A DNA stretch of 64,000 nt from Deinococcus apachensis DSM 19763 (GCF_000381345.1 NZ_KB906398.1:1-64000); one strand, 5' to 3'; numbered from the stretch's first letter, positions 50,973 through 59,496 are shown. Program-made: numbers and translations. Notes: generated from the sequence alone by a model not told the origin.

Positions 50973-52507
50973 ACGGCCTCCTCAGGAGCGGGGATGGGGA
51001 CGGCGTGGTACGCGCGCTCGCGGCGGTGGTAGGCGAGGGTGAGGCGGACCTGGTCGGCCTGTGGTGCTGTGCCCGGAGAGGCCTGCGCGTCTTCCCCGGC
51101 CCCGCCCCAGTCCCGCGCCCACGGCGGGGCATGCTGGTCCTCGTCGTCGCTGAGCTCGAGGTCGTCGGCAAAGCGCCGGGCGTAGGCGGCCCCGGCGATC
51201 TCCTTCCCGAGCTTGTGGGCCTGCATGCGGGTCAAGTACGCTTCCGCCTCGGCCTGCTTGAACGCGGACTCGGCCTGCTGGAACTTCACGTACGCGACGG
51301 CGGGAATGCCCCGCAGGCGCAGATGCAGGTTCAGCCCGAACTCCAGTTGCCGCGCGATGACCGCCTGAATGTTCGTCGCCCGGGCCTCGATCATCGGGTA
51401 GACGACCTTGGCAAGCGCCTCGGTAGTGGAGTCGAGGTGGCCGCGCAGGAAGGCGGTCGTGTGCAGGCCGGTCCAGGCCCGGCGGTTGTTCTCCTGGGTG
51501 ATGTCGGGGATCCCGCCCAGGGAGTGGGTGACGTTGTTGATCGTGAACTTCGTGCCCTGGGGACCCACGAACAGCCCCTTGGGCGCCAGGCCCAGGATCA
51601 TGTCGGCGGCGTCCTCGGCGTACTGGCGCTTGTACTCGGCGTACCGGGGGTCATCGGCCGAGGACAGGCCGAAGTCCTGCGGCGTCGGCATGGGCAGCTC
51701 CACGCCGACGAGGGCGATCTGCCGCATCAGCTCGATCACCCGGTCGGTGTTCTCGATCAGCCGCCCCTTGCGGTCCAGGGCGCGCAGGGCGCTCAGGAAC
51801 ATCGGGATGCCGTGCGGGTCGCCGCCCATCGTGATCAGGGGCGCGTAGAGGTAGGTGGTGGGGTCGAGGCGGATGGGTGCCGGGGTCAGCCCGACTTGGT
51901 GGAAGGTGCGCTCGCCGGTCGCGGGGTCGGTCCCGATCCTGACTCGCTCGGCCGGGACGACGGCCACTCCCTGCACGCGGGTCCGTTCCTCGTCGGGGTA
52001 CCATTCCAGACTGCTCGCGGGGCTGGCGAGGAGTTCGATGACCTGGTTGTTCGCCAGGCCGTCGAGGCCTCCGCCTTCCGGGTAGATGGTGCGGGCCCAG
52101 GCGTCGAGCTCGGCCCGCGCCGCCTTCACGGCCTTGCGGCTGCCCGTGAACTCCACAGTGTGGCCGGGGTTGACGATGGCGAGGTAGTCGCTGGCCGTGC
52201 CGCCGACGTCCTCGTCACTCTGGATGAGCATGCGCAGCACGCCGCTCAGGCGGGCGCGGCTGTCGTTCGGGTAGCCGAGGTAGGCGGTGGCCAGGCGGCC
52301 CAGCATCGCGGCGGGGGAGTCGTCGAAGCTCTGCCGGGACCCCGCCCGCTGGGCGCCCAGGCGCAGGGAGGTGCTGAGGCCCAGGGTCAAGGCGCCTGGG
52401 CGGGCCACCTCGCGGCTGGTCGGGGAAGGGCCGCGCGCCGCGAACAGGTCCGGGATCGGGGTCGTCAGGAGTTGCCAGGCGCGGGCCAGCGTGTCACGGA
52501 AGCCGAT
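50969..52507 (-). CDS. Portal protein, predicted ATC (or ATT) start
   Basis: The body begins from GTG 52408 in a minimal reading, but the in-frame region upstream codes a coherent GFRDTLARAWQLLTTPIPDL, typical of a portal N-terminus. The strong Shine-Dalgarno AAGGAGGTG (52515-52523, embedded in the terminase end) is 9 nt before an ATC at 52505-52507 and 2 nt from an ATT at 52511-52513; TGA precedes both. The 512-residue product has QSDEDVGGTASDY, NNRRAWTGLHTTAFLRGH and LRGIPAVAYVKFQ segments seen in DUF935/SPP1-type portals. A rare non-ATG start or an ATG-to-ATC mutation explains the layout. Confidence 0.85.
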   Translation of the reverse strand: MGFRDTLARAWQLLTTPIPDLFAARGPSPTSREVARPGALTLGLSTSLRLGAQRAGSRQSFDDSPAAMLGRLATAYLGYPNDSRARLSGVLRMLIQSDEDVGGTASDYLAIVNPGHTVEFTGSRKAVKAARAELDAWARTIYPEGGGLDGLANNQVIELLASPASSLEWYPDEERTRVQGVAVVPAERVRIGTDPATGERTFHQVGLTPAPIRLDPTTYLYAPLITMGGDPHGIPMFLSALRALDRKGRLIENTDRVIELMRQIALVGVELPMPTPQDFGLSSADDPRYAEYKRQYAEDAADMILGLAPKGLFVGPQGTKFTINNVTHSLGGIPDITQENNRRAWTGLHTTAFLRGHLDSTTEALAKVVYPMIEARATNIQAVIARQLEFGLNLHLRLRGIPAVAYVKFQQAESAFKQAEAEAYLTRMQAHKLGKEIAGAAYARRFADDLELSDDEDQHAPPWARDWGGAGEDAQASPGTAPQADQVRLTLAYHRRERAYHAVPIPAPEEAV

Positions 52508-52513
52508 GGGAAT

Positions 52514-54082
52514 TCACCTCCTTTCCAGGCGGCGCTTGAAGGCGGACAGGACGTTGTTCACGTCGGTGGGCGTGACGGTCGCTTCGGTCGCGGCCTGCCG
52601 GGGCGGCTCGTACACCGCGAGGGCCAGCGCGTCCGCCCGGTCAGGCGAGCGACCCATGCGCTTTTTCATCTCGTCCTTCGTCTCGACCTTCGCGCGGCCC
52701 TGCGTGTCGAAGGAGTACCGCGGCGCGACGAGTTCCCTCTCCAGGTGGCTGTCCGGGGGCAGGTGCCCGCCCTCCTTCAACCAGTCACGCAGGGCGAACC
52801 AGAGTTGGTCCCGCAGCTTGCTGTACCCCTCGGCGGTCGCCGTGTTGCTGACCGTGACGGGCCGGACCTCAATGTCCAGCGCCTTTGCCCGCTCGCTGTG
52901 CCGGAGGTGGTCCGTCACCCCGCCGCCGTTGCCGAGGTCGTCCACCTTCACCCGGACAGGGCCGTCCGCCACCGGGTAGCCGTGTTCGGCCCGCAGCCGC
53001 TCGACGAGGTCCATCACGTGCCCGGCGACCTCCACGTTGTCCTGCTTGCGGTGGACGGTCGGGGGGATGGGCCGCTGGCCGAAGAGGGGTTGCAGGACGG
53101 TGCTGTCGTCGCCGTAGCGGGCCACGTCCACCCCGAGGACGAAGGGGCCGGTGGGGACCTCTTCCTCCTCGTCATACCTGACCCGAGCCGCCTCCACCAG
53201 GCCCAGGCCGATCACCGCGTTCTCGGCCTGGCTGGGGAAATTGCCCCGGACACGGACCTGGAAGAGCGGGCTGTCCTCCCTCCAGTCCGCCTTCTTCTCC
53301 TCCACCCAGGCGCGGGTGGCGAGGCCGGGGATGATGGTCTCCCCCGTGAGCACATTGGGTGTGTCCTCCGAGGAAATGTGGATGGTGTGCCACAGGTGCC
53401 GCTTGGTGGTGAAGGCGTCGTAGAACGTGCCGGAGGTCTGGGTGGGGTTACTGATCAGGAGGAGGCCCGCGCCGCCCGCCATGTTCCCCTCGATGGCCGC
53501 GTACAGGCTCTCCTCCACGCCGGACGCCTCGTCGATGATGAACTCAAGGTCCGCTCCTGACACCCCTGCCATCTTCTCCGGCTCGTTGGTGGCGAACCCG
53601 AACACCTCGCTGTCGCGGTACCGAAACCCGGTGCCGGGGTCCAGCGGCATGTCGCTGGGCAGGCGGCTGTTCCGGTGGAGCTTCGTGAGTTCCGCCCAGA
53701 TGATGATCTTCACCTGGCGGCCGGTGGGGGCGCTGAGAACGGTGCGGCTGCCCTCCCGGCACAGGCAGCGCCACAGGGCGATCACGGCGGCCGTCGTGGA
53801 TTTCGAGACCTTGTGCCCGGAGCGGACGGCCACCTTGCGGTGATCTCGGACGGCCAGGAGGATGCGCTCCATCGCGGCCCAGACCGTCAGACCCAGGACC
53901 TCGCGGGCAAACCTCACGGGGTCGTCCCGGTACTGGGCGTAGGGGTTCGGGTCCTCGCGGGGGGGCGGGGCAGGGGCGGTCTGCTCCAGCCCATGACGGA
54001 GTCCCCGGATGAAGGGGGACACGGGGAGCGGGTCAGTAGCGGACGGTGGCCCAGTGGCGCTCAAGTGCGCCTGCAAGTTCAC
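52514..54082 (-). CDS. Large terminase subunit
   Basis: The 522-residue product packages phage DNA. ATPase: Walker A RSGHKVSKST at 87-96 (Lys94), Walker B LEFIIDEASG with Asp184/Glu185, and coupling motif SNPTQTSG at 211-218. Nuclease: Asp319 and Asp325/326 in VLGVDVARYGDD, and DRADALALAV near the end. GTG 54080-54082 follows GGAG by 7 nt and overlaps the small-terminase gene by 50 bp. Its end carries the portal ribosome binding site. Confidence 0.95.
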   Translation of the reverse strand: MNLQAHLSATGPPSATDPLPVSPFIRGLRHGLEQTAPAPPPREDPNPYAQYRDDPVRFAREVLGLTVWAAMERILLAVRDHRKVAVRSGHKVSKSTTAAVIALWRCLCREGSRTVLSAPTGRQVKIIIWAELTKLHRNSRLPSDMPLDPGTGFRYRDSEVFGFATNEPEKMAGVSGADLEFIIDEASGVEESLYAAIEGNMAGGAGLLLISNPTQTSGTFYDAFTTKRHLWHTIHISSEDTPNVLTGETIIPGLATRAWVEEKKADWREDSPLFQVRVRGNFPSQAENAVIGLGLVEAARVRYDEEEEVPTGPFVLGVDVARYGDDSTVLQPLFGQRPIPPTVHRKQDNVEVAGHVMDLVERLRAEHGYPVADGPVRVKVDDLGNGGGVTDHLRHSERAKALDIEVRPVTVSNTATAEGYSKLRDQLWFALRDWLKEGGHLPPDSHLERELVAPRYSFDTQGRAKVETKDEMKKRMGRSPDRADALALAVYEPPRQAATEATVTPTDVNNVLSAFKRRLERR

Positions 54083-54803
54083 GACGCAACTCCGCGGGTG
54101 TGAGCGTCTGGAGGTCTGCGTCGTCGGGGATCACCTCCTTGATGCCGAACACGGCCTTGATGCCCAGCTCGGTCAGCACGCGGTCCACTTCGGCCAGAGG
54201 AATGCTGCGCTCGCCTTCACGCTTCTGGATGCGTTCCACCATGCCGCCGATCTTGTCGATCAGGCTGACGGCGATGGCCAGGTCGGGGAGCTGGCGCGGC
54301 TTGTTCTCGAAAGCCTCGGGGATGGGCGGGGGCGGCGGATCCATCTCGGGTTCGCTGTAGCCCTGCTGCACCGCTTCCAGGTAGGTCGCCAATCGCTCGC
54401 GCCAGAGCTTGACCTCCTCCTGGTAGCCGCTGGTGTGGCTGGCGTGCCAGGCAATGATGGCGTCGGTGAGTTGAGCGTGGCGCTCGATGTAGTCGTGAAC
54501 GATGGCCCGCATTCGTGCGAGGTCCTGACTGAGGTTCAGGAGGTCAGCGTCGGTGCGGTAGCCCTCGATCAGTTCCACAAGGCGGGGGGAGGCGTTGACT
54601 TCCTGGTACGCCAGGCTCGGCTTCTGGCCGACGCCGCCGTGCAGCTTGCAGCGACCTTCCCCGGGGTGATCGGTGCCCCAGCCTGCCGGGCGTTTGCAGG
54701 TGCCGGGGCGCTTGTTGTGTTTCGCACCGCAGAGGGGCAGCTTGGCCCGCTCGGCCTTTGTAGTTCCCTTCCGGCCCGGCACGCGCTTAGGTGTCCCTGT
54801 CAT
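54033..54803 (-). CDS. Small terminase-like subunit (start region rearranged)
   Basis: The 256-residue product has an N-terminal Cys/His cluster (CGAKHNKRPGTCKRPAG and GEGRCKLHGG) of the kind seen in some terminase small subunits and a helical core (LLNLSQDLARMRAIVHDYIE). ATG at 54801-54803 lies in a 28-bp duplicated segment. A better start with RBS GAGGAGGTG exists at 54874-54876 (MPQPKKQPRPV) but is now out of frame because of that duplication; deleting one repeat restores one reading frame. The original N-terminus therefore probably included about 14 more residues. Confidence 0.8.
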   Translation of the reverse strand: MTGTPKRVPGRKGTTKAERAKLPLCGAKHNKRPGTCKRPAGWGTDHPGEGRCKLHGGVGQKPSLAYQEVNASPRLVELIEGYRTDADLLNLSQDLARMRAIVHDYIERHAQLTDAIIAWHASHTSGYQEEVKLWRERLATYLEAVQQGYSEPEMDPPPPPIPEAFENKPRQLPDLAIAVSLIDKIGGMVERIQKREGERSIPLAEVDRVLTELGIKAVFGIKEVIPDDADLQTLTPAELRRELAGALERHWATVRY

Positions 54804-54835
54804 GGGGGATGACTCCGGGTGTCCCTGTCATGGGG
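54791..54835. repeat. 28-bp imperfect tandem duplication at the terminase start
   Basis: GTGTCCCTGTCATGGGG occurs at 54791-54807 and 54819-54835 (28-bp period), followed by similar TGACTCCG / TGCCTCCG. Each copy contains a minus-strand ATG. The period is not a multiple of three and so shifts the frame. Confidence 0.85.
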
Positions 54836-54941
54836 TGCCTCCGCACTGGCCGGGGCTGCTTCTTGGGTTGGGGCATGAGGGCACCTCCTCTCGGTGAGCT
54901 GGGCTGACAGTCCTTTCAGGAATCCCGCAGTAGGGTAGGGG

Positions 54942-55316
54942 ATGGGACGATACGAAGCGGTCATCCGGAACAGGCAGCAGTGGGAACAGGAGAAAACGCA
55001 GGCGGAGCAGGAGGTCAAGACCTTATTCATGCAATTCGTCGAGGGCGCGCAGAACGAGATGCACGCCGCCGGAGCGGGCGCGGGTCTGCGTGTCAACGAG
55101 GAACCTGCCGTGGAGGGCGGACAACTCAGCGTGGATCTGCAAGTCCACTACCCGCACGAGACGTTCCTGCAACCGGAAATGATCCACGTCTCCCTGTTAC
55201 GCGAGACGTCGGGGTACCGGTTTAGCGCCAATATGACCCCATTCGGCAAGGTAGTGTCCACTCCCCAGGAGGTCGTGGACCTCTTCTTCGACGCTCTCCT
55301 CGCCCAGAACGCCTAA
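54942..55316 (+). CDS. Hypothetical protein, leaderless, opposite the phage late strand
   Basis: The 124-residue product has a helical N-terminus (RQQWEQEKTQAEQEVKTLFM) and a beta-rich C-terminal half. TAGGGT at 54931-54936 ends 5 nt before the ATG and no Shine-Dalgarno is present. It is divergent from the terminase gene. It may be expressed in the lysogen. No family is recognised. Confidence 0.6.
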   Translation: MGRYEAVIRNRQQWEQEKTQAEQEVKTLFMQFVEGAQNEMHAAGAGAGLRVNEEPAVEGGQLSVDLQVHYPHETFLQPEMIHVSLLRETSGYRFSANMTPFGKVVSTPQEVVDLFFDALLAQNA

Positions 55317-55513
55317 CGCCAGATCACGTCCAGCATCCGGCTGAGTTCGCTCGCCCTCCTCGCTTCCGGGTGCAGCACGCGCCGCTGCGGGAGCGGGGGC
55401 GGGTCCCAGAGCGGCGTCACCAGGGCGTTGATCTGCCGAGCCCAGGGCTTGAGGTGGCCGTTCCACGTCCACGGGCTCGCGCGGAGGTTCCGGCTCGTGT
55501 CTCGGGTCCACAT
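55313..55513 (-). CDS. Small Trp-rich phage protein, 66 aa
   Basis: From ATG 55511-55513 the frame reads MWTRDTSRNLRASPWTWNGH then a Pro-rich core and a helical RRASELSRMLDVIWR end. The nearby purine-rich GAGAGGGGGAGGG supplies a ribosome binding site. It is convergent, overlapping the plus gene by 4 bp. No family is known. Confidence 0.5.
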   Translation of the reverse strand: MWTRDTSRNLRASPWTWNGHLKPWARQINALVTPLWDPPPLPQRRVLHPEARRASELSRMLDVIWR

Positions 55514-55604
55514 CCCTCCCCCTCTCACATGCGGCGCGTGCCCTTGCGACAGAGTTGGTATCCGGGCAGGCGCTGATGTTCTCAGCGGTGGACCCGAGCA
55601 GCTC

Positions 55605-55757
55605 CTACACGATGCCGCCCAGTTTCCACAGGAGGGCCGTGCGGTAATTCCGCAACGTCCTGTCCGTGATTTTGTAGGGCTTGCAAGCGTTCCGGTCCCC
55701 AAAGAGGGCGGCATCGACGAGGATGCGCGCGGCCCGGGGGTTGTCGCGTTTGGTCAT
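55605..55757 (-). CDS. Small HTH protein, 50 aa
   Basis: The frame from ATG 55755-55757 to TAG 55605-55607 encodes MTKRDNPRAARILVDAALFG followed by DRNACKPYKITDRTLRNYRT, which has the spacing of a terminase-like or MerR-like helix-turn-helix. AAGGTGACC upstream gives the ribosome binding site. It is too short for a complete small terminase; it may be a small DNA-binding phage protein. Confidence 0.6.
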   Translation of the reverse strand: MTKRDNPRAARILVDAALFGDRNACKPYKITDRTLRNYRTALLWKLGGIV

Positions 55758-55979
55758 GGGTGGTCACCTTCTTCCGGCGTGAATGCACAGGGTCTCGTCC
55801 CTGCCTGGAGTGGTGGCGCGCCTGGCACCACCGGGCTTCCTATCGCTCTGGGAGTCTCTCCTCCCGGTCTCGTTCACGGTTCAACATTGGGCGGAGGCAA
55901 GCGTCGCGCACGCAGGGAGCCGGAACAGCAGCGTGAGCGGCGGCGGTGCAACCGGGCGCCTCATGTGGTTCGCTAGGGC

Positions 55980-56357
55980 ATGACCTGGGGCAAACAGGAC
56001 CAGTGGGAAGCCGAGCTCTTCCGCAGCGTCATTAGCCCTATGCGGCGCGTGGCGGCTCAGTTGCACCGGCAAGGACTGCGCACCAACTTGGACCTGCCGA
56101 GAGGGAGATCAGTACTAGTCGGGATGACCGTACTCCTTCCCAACTCGGATGACCTTGGGCCGAACTTCTTGGTGCAGCGTGACTCGGACGGGTGGTCCGT
56201 CCACCGTCTGACCTTCCAGCTGGAAGGCGAGCAGTTCCTCCAGCAGACTCCTCAGGCCGAGTCGTTCGAGCGTCTGCCGGACGAGGCGTGGTTTGAACTG
56301 CAGTTGAGGGCCTTTGTGCAGGGGGAATTGCAGAAGGGCTACCTGCAGGCCACCTGA
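55980..56357 (+). CDS. Hypothetical protein, 125 aa
   Basis: The helical N-terminus (MTWGKQDQWEAELFRSVISP) precedes a beta-rich half (SVLVGMTVLLPNSDDLGP) and a helical C-terminus. Overall layout is like the 54942 protein, but homology is not clear. TAGGGC abuts the ATG. Plus-strand, interleaved with minus-strand phage genes. Confidence 0.5.
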   Translation: MTWGKQDQWEAELFRSVISPMRRVAAQLHRQGLRTNLDLPRGRSVLVGMTVLLPNSDDLGPNFLVQRDSDGWSVHRLTFQLEGEQFLQQTPQAESFERLPDEAWFELQLRAFVQGELQKGYLQAT

Positions 56358-56551
56358 TGGCCACCCTCCGTTCGTCGGCAGCGGTGGGGATCGTGGCGGA
56401 GGCAGGCCAGCTGCGGGTAGCCAGGGGTGCGGGGCGGAACGGAGGTATTCAGTCCGCAGGCGAAGGAGTGCTCGACGAACAGCAGTTCCTTTTCGGTGAG
56501 GGCCGCGCCCAGCTCGTCGGCAGTGGGGCGTTTTGGAGGGTCGGTTTGCAT
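56339..56551 (-). CDS. Small phage protein, terminase-like N-terminus, 70 aa
   Basis: From ATG 56549-56551 with AAGGAGGTGA upstream, the product starts MQTDPPKRPTADELGAALTE and has KELLFVEHSFACGLNTS, similar to the LTxKQxxFVExYxxxxNxT signature of small terminase subunits, but the sequence then turns Pro/Arg/His-rich and ends. It is probably a truncated or unrelated small protein; its end overlaps the plus gene by 19 bp. Confidence 0.55.
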   Translation of the reverse strand: MQTDPPKRPTADELGAALTEKELLFVEHSFACGLNTSVPPRTPGYPQLACLRHDPHRCRRTEGGHQVACR

Positions 56552-56587
56552 GGGTGTGGTCACCTCCTTCAGGGGGTAGGGTGAGCA

Positions 56588-56788
56588 ATGGACGCGAATA
56601 AAGTGGCGGTGGCCACCGCCGAACATCTTTACCGGCTGTACGTGCTGGCCTTTGGCTCTGACGGCAATCGGGAGGACGCCATTCAGACGACTGGAGAGGC
56701 CGTGCAGTCCTACCTGGTGAATTGCGGGATGTCAGAAGGCGAGGCGGAGACCTTGAGGGATGAGATCATGCTGTCGTCCCCGTTCTGA
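56588..56788 (+). CDS. Small hypothetical protein, leaderless, 66 aa
   Basis: The acidic helical product (VAVATAEHLYRLYVLAFG, EAVQSYLVNCGMSEGEAETL) starts at ATG 56588, 5 nt after TAGGGT at 56577-56582, with no Shine-Dalgarno. It is divergent from the small gene at 56339. No family is known. Confidence 0.6.
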   Translation: MDANKVAVATAEHLYRLYVLAFGSDGNREDAIQTTGEAVQSYLVNCGMSEGEAETLRDEIMLSSPF

Positions 56789-57017
56789 TGACCGGCACCG
56801 GCTCCCCGGCTGGTGGGCAGGTCTGCCAGCACTCGCGCGTCAACCCCAACTCGGACAGGTAGAACGGCTCAGTGACGCAGCGGCGCCGCAACTCCTCCGG
56901 CGTGGTCAAGAGCCTGCCCCGGCGTTCCAGGTGGGCGAGATAGTCGCGCTTCACGTCCGGCAGTCCGTACCCCTGCTGCTGACGGCGCCGGGCGCGCTTT
57001 GAGCTCTTCTTGCTCAC
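56766..57017 (-). CDS. Small phage protein, 83 aa
   Basis: The basic N-terminus (MSKKSSKRARRRQQQG) is followed by LPDVKRDYLAHLERRG and a Cys/Arg-containing C-terminus. ATG overlaps the stop of the preceding gene (ATGA). It may bind nucleic acid. No family is recognised. Confidence 0.6.
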   Translation of the reverse strand: MSKKSSKRARRRQQQGYGLPDVKRDYLAHLERRGRLLTTPEELRRRCVTEPFYLSELGLTRECWQTCPPAGEPVPVIRTGTTA

Positions 57018-57232
57018 GGCACGGCTACGTCCAGCACCTGCACCACCGTGCAGCCCTCGTGCCCGTGAATGCGCTCAACGTCCCCGCTGCAGCCGAAGAA
57101 CCCGGTGCTGATCGGCTTGACCGGCCAGCGCATGGCGACCGCACCATCCGAGAACACCACACCCTCGGCGACGGTGCCGGTGCCGCTGCTGCCGGATACG
57201 TCTTCTGACCTGACCAGTTGGAATCGCTGCAT
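57014..57232 (-). CDS. Small phage protein, 72 aa
   Basis: Start ATG 57230-57232. The beta-rich product (VSGSSGTGTVAEGVVFSDG, FFGCSGDVERIHGHEG) overlaps the next gene by 4 bp. The T-rich and hairpin-rich gap beyond it separates these minus genes from 57589. It could be a small structural or regulatory phage protein. Confidence 0.55.
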   Translation of the reverse strand: MQRFQLVRSEDVSGSSGTGTVAEGVVFSDGAVAMRWPVKPISTGFFGCSGDVERIHGHEGCTVVQVLDVAVP

Positions 57233-57588
57233 GAGGCCTCCGGGAGGGAAAAGAGAGTCTGGTGTTGTGTCCCCGAAGGGAATGACCGCCGCGCATCGAC
57301 GTTGCCAGGGGTGCCCGAACTTCCCCTCGCGGGGTCCCTCTGTCACGAGTTCTCGGTTAAGGCCTGTGCCTATTCGCTCGGCAGACGGTCATCAAAAAAA
57401 CCCACCGCTCGGGGGCAGAGGGTGGATGGGAGCCCAACAAGAAAGGCACCCTGCGCGGGTGCCTCAACTCTTCTTGGACTCTACCAAAACGCTAGCAACT
57501 TTATTCCACTTCCACAAGTCCTAGTGGTCAATCCGTTGGGGGGCATGCATCATCCGATGCCTCACAGCCTGCTGGATAGGGTGACAGC
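57233..57588. other. Intergenic region with hairpins
   Basis: No supported gene. It contains a strong hairpin at 57438-57476 and ends in TAGGGT-GACAGC-ATG for the gene at 57589. The minus-strand operon may start from a promoter here, but none is evident. Confidence 0.4.
57438..57476. terminator. Long hairpin, probable bidirectional terminator
   Basis: AGGCACCC and GGGTGCCT (57444-57451, 57457-57464) form an inner stem; CAAGAA and TTCTTG (57438-57443, 57471-57476) extend it. T-rich tracts lie on both sides. Confidence 0.6.
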
Positions 57589-57930
57589 ATGACCACCCGG
57601 AGCGACTGGTCTGAAGCGATGCAGCCCCTCGCCGAGCGCTACGCCTCTGCCGTGCAGCTCGCGCACACCGAGATTACGGCAAGCGTGAGCGCCAACCCCG
57701 ACCTCGTGGTGTTCGTCGCGCGGCGTGCCTCTCCCGGCGGACCGACCCGAGCGGGGAGTGTGGGGGTTTCGAAGCAGGCCATTGATGACTTCAAGGAGGC
57801 GGCGCTCGCGCAGGGGATGGAGCGGCTGCTCAAGTTGGTGCGGGAGGGGCTGCCGGAGTGGCCTGGCTCCGGTCCAGCGCCCGTGCTGGATCTGTTCACC
57901 ACGAAGGGATTTGCCGGTCCGCAAGAGTAG
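57589..57930 (+). CDS. Hypothetical protein, leaderless, 113 aa
   Basis: The product has an alpha-helical start (SEAMQPLAERYASAVQLAHT), a beta strand and a C-terminal helix (KEAALAQGMERLLKLVREG). TAGGGT at 57577-57582 ends 6 nt before the ATG. It is shared in style with 54942 and 56588. No family is recognised. Confidence 0.58.
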   Translation: MTTRSDWSEAMQPLAERYASAVQLAHTEITASVSANPDLVVFVARRASPGGPTRAGSVGVSKQAIDDFKEAALAQGMERLLKLVREGLPEWPGSGPAPVLDLFTTKGFAGPQE

Positions 57931-58089
57931 GCTCGCCCCAGCGGGGGCCAGGGCGGGGACGAGCAGGGACTACAGCAGGGCATGTTCGCCTTAAAGGTAA
58001 TTCGCCCGAAGACCATCAAACCCAGCATGTACGGGCGGGGCTGTCTGGATCCATTGACTGCGCGCGTCCTGCACCGTTCCGGCCACTGA

Positions 58090-59046
58090 TCACCCAAATC
58101 TGGGAAGGCCCATACACGCGTTGGCAATCGCTGTCACATGGCGGAGGTCGGTGCCGCAGCAGCCACCGAGCACCGTGATCTGCGGCTGTACTTCAAGGAG
58201 CTTGCGGTAGAGCTGCCCGAGTTCGACTGGATCGCCTTGGTCAAGCTCGGTCATAGCATCGAGCTCCTTGTGACTGCAGCGCGAGGCATTTGCACGCACA
58301 CCACGAATACGCCGTGTCCAGGCAGCGGGCTGATCCAGGACTGCTGCAAAGTGGTCGGGGTGAGCGCAGTTGATCATGAAATAGGCCGGATATCCGCCGG
58401 TCGCTGCATCAACTGCCTCCACGGCGTCCATCAAAAGGTCGCCCGTCGGCAGACGTCCGTCCGTCTCCACCGTGAACGAGATGACGACCGGCAGGCCGAC
58501 CTTCTGCGCCGCCAGCGCGATTCCGGTCGCCTCGTTCACGTTCGTCATGGTGAGTGCCGAAAGCATGTCAACGCCAGCCGAGGCGAGCACACGTGCTTGG
58601 TGCCCGTGGTAGTCGGCCGCCTCCGTGACGCTCATGATCTGGCCGGGATCATAGCCGTCACCGCGGGGGCCGATGCAACCGCTGACGACGATCTCAAGCG
58701 TGTCGGTTGCGAACTCGGCTCTCAAGCGGTGCAACATCTCGATCGCAGCGATATTGAGCTGGTCGAGCTCAGGCTGGAGGAGTCCAAGCGGTTCCGCCCA
58801 GTCGGGGCTCGCTCGCCAGGTGAGGCTATCAAGGATGAACCCGGTGCCGAGCCTACGTGCAAGCTCCAGATAGGGGCGGTAATACGCCTCGAGTGCCGCG
58901 CGTCCCTCCACGGTGGCGACCAGTACGATCGAGGCAAAGTGGGGCAGATCGAGGCCGTGGTTGAACACAAGATCGGTCTCCAGTCCAGCGTCGGTCAGAA
59001 CGAGGCGCTTGAGCTGAGGCAGCTGTCCTTTCATCTCATCCTCCAC
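58090..59046 (-). CDS. Homocysteine S-methyltransferase-like enzyme
   Basis: The 318-residue product is a zinc-dependent TIM barrel: TDAGLETDLVF at the start, catalytic-type MINCAHPDHF near 230 and the C-terminal GGCCGTD pair. It should transfer a methyl group to homocysteine or a related thiol, making methionine. Third-position codon use is less GC-rich than its neighbours (many GAT, GAG and CGC mixes, alpha-proteobacterial in look), suggesting transfer into the prophage region. ATG 59044-59046 or the ATG 4 codons later are possible starts. Confidence 0.85.
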   Translation of the reverse strand: MEDEMKGQLPQLKRLVLTDAGLETDLVFNHGLDLPHFASIVLVATVEGRAALEAYYRPYLELARRLGTGFILDSLTWRASPDWAEPLGLLQPELDQLNIAAIEMLHRLRAEFATDTLEIVVSGCIGPRGDGYDPGQIMSVTEAADYHGHQARVLASAGVDMLSALTMTNVNEATGIALAAQKVGLPVVISFTVETDGRLPTGDLLMDAVEAVDAATGGYPAYFMINCAHPDHFAAVLDQPAAWTRRIRGVRANASRCSHKELDAMTELDQGDPVELGQLYRKLLEVQPQITVLGGCCGTDLRHVTAIANACMGLPRFG

Positions 59047-59276
59047 TTGTGGAACAGGGACTGAGCTACGCGATGAAGTATTGTATCCAGGCTTTCATCC
59101 AAGGGAAGAAAACCGAGTGAACCCCAGGGTCCTCACCCGGAGTCACGTCGCCCATCCCCGCCTGCTGGCGGGGGTTATTCGTTCCGGGGAGATGACGGCC
59201 AGCTTCACCAGCCATGGTTCTGGCAACTTGATCGACGAGCAGGACAGCGTTCGCGGGAAGGCCGCCTGAAGTTCAG

Positions 59277-59430
59277 GCTGCCCGCCGCACGACCTCATCC
59301 CAGACTTGCAGTGCATCCCTCAGGTGGCTTCGTCGCTTTAGGGCAGGCAGCCTGGTTCGGGCGTGCGGGTGGAGGTTCGAGACTCGGTCGTCCAGCACAA
59401 GGAATTCCTAGGTCCGTCGTTGCTTGAAGC
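59277..59430 (-). pseudogene. Degraded coding remnant (possible transposase C-terminus)
   Basis: A minus-strand frame reads EFLVLDDRVSNLHPHARTRL then HLRDALQVWDEVVRRAA and a stop at 59277, with another stop just upstream (GFKQRRT then stop). Arg-rich helical endings like this occur in transposases, but no family is identified. Confidence 0.3.
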
Positions 59431-59496
59431 CTGCTGATCCCTACATCACTCTGTCACGCCGCTTATGAAGGAAAACGCCGCTGGCGTTTGGGCAGG

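Noticed and set aside
51005..53560. Plus-strand frame of 851 codons opposite portal and terminase
   Set aside because: Terminase and portal motifs on the minus strand are decisive.
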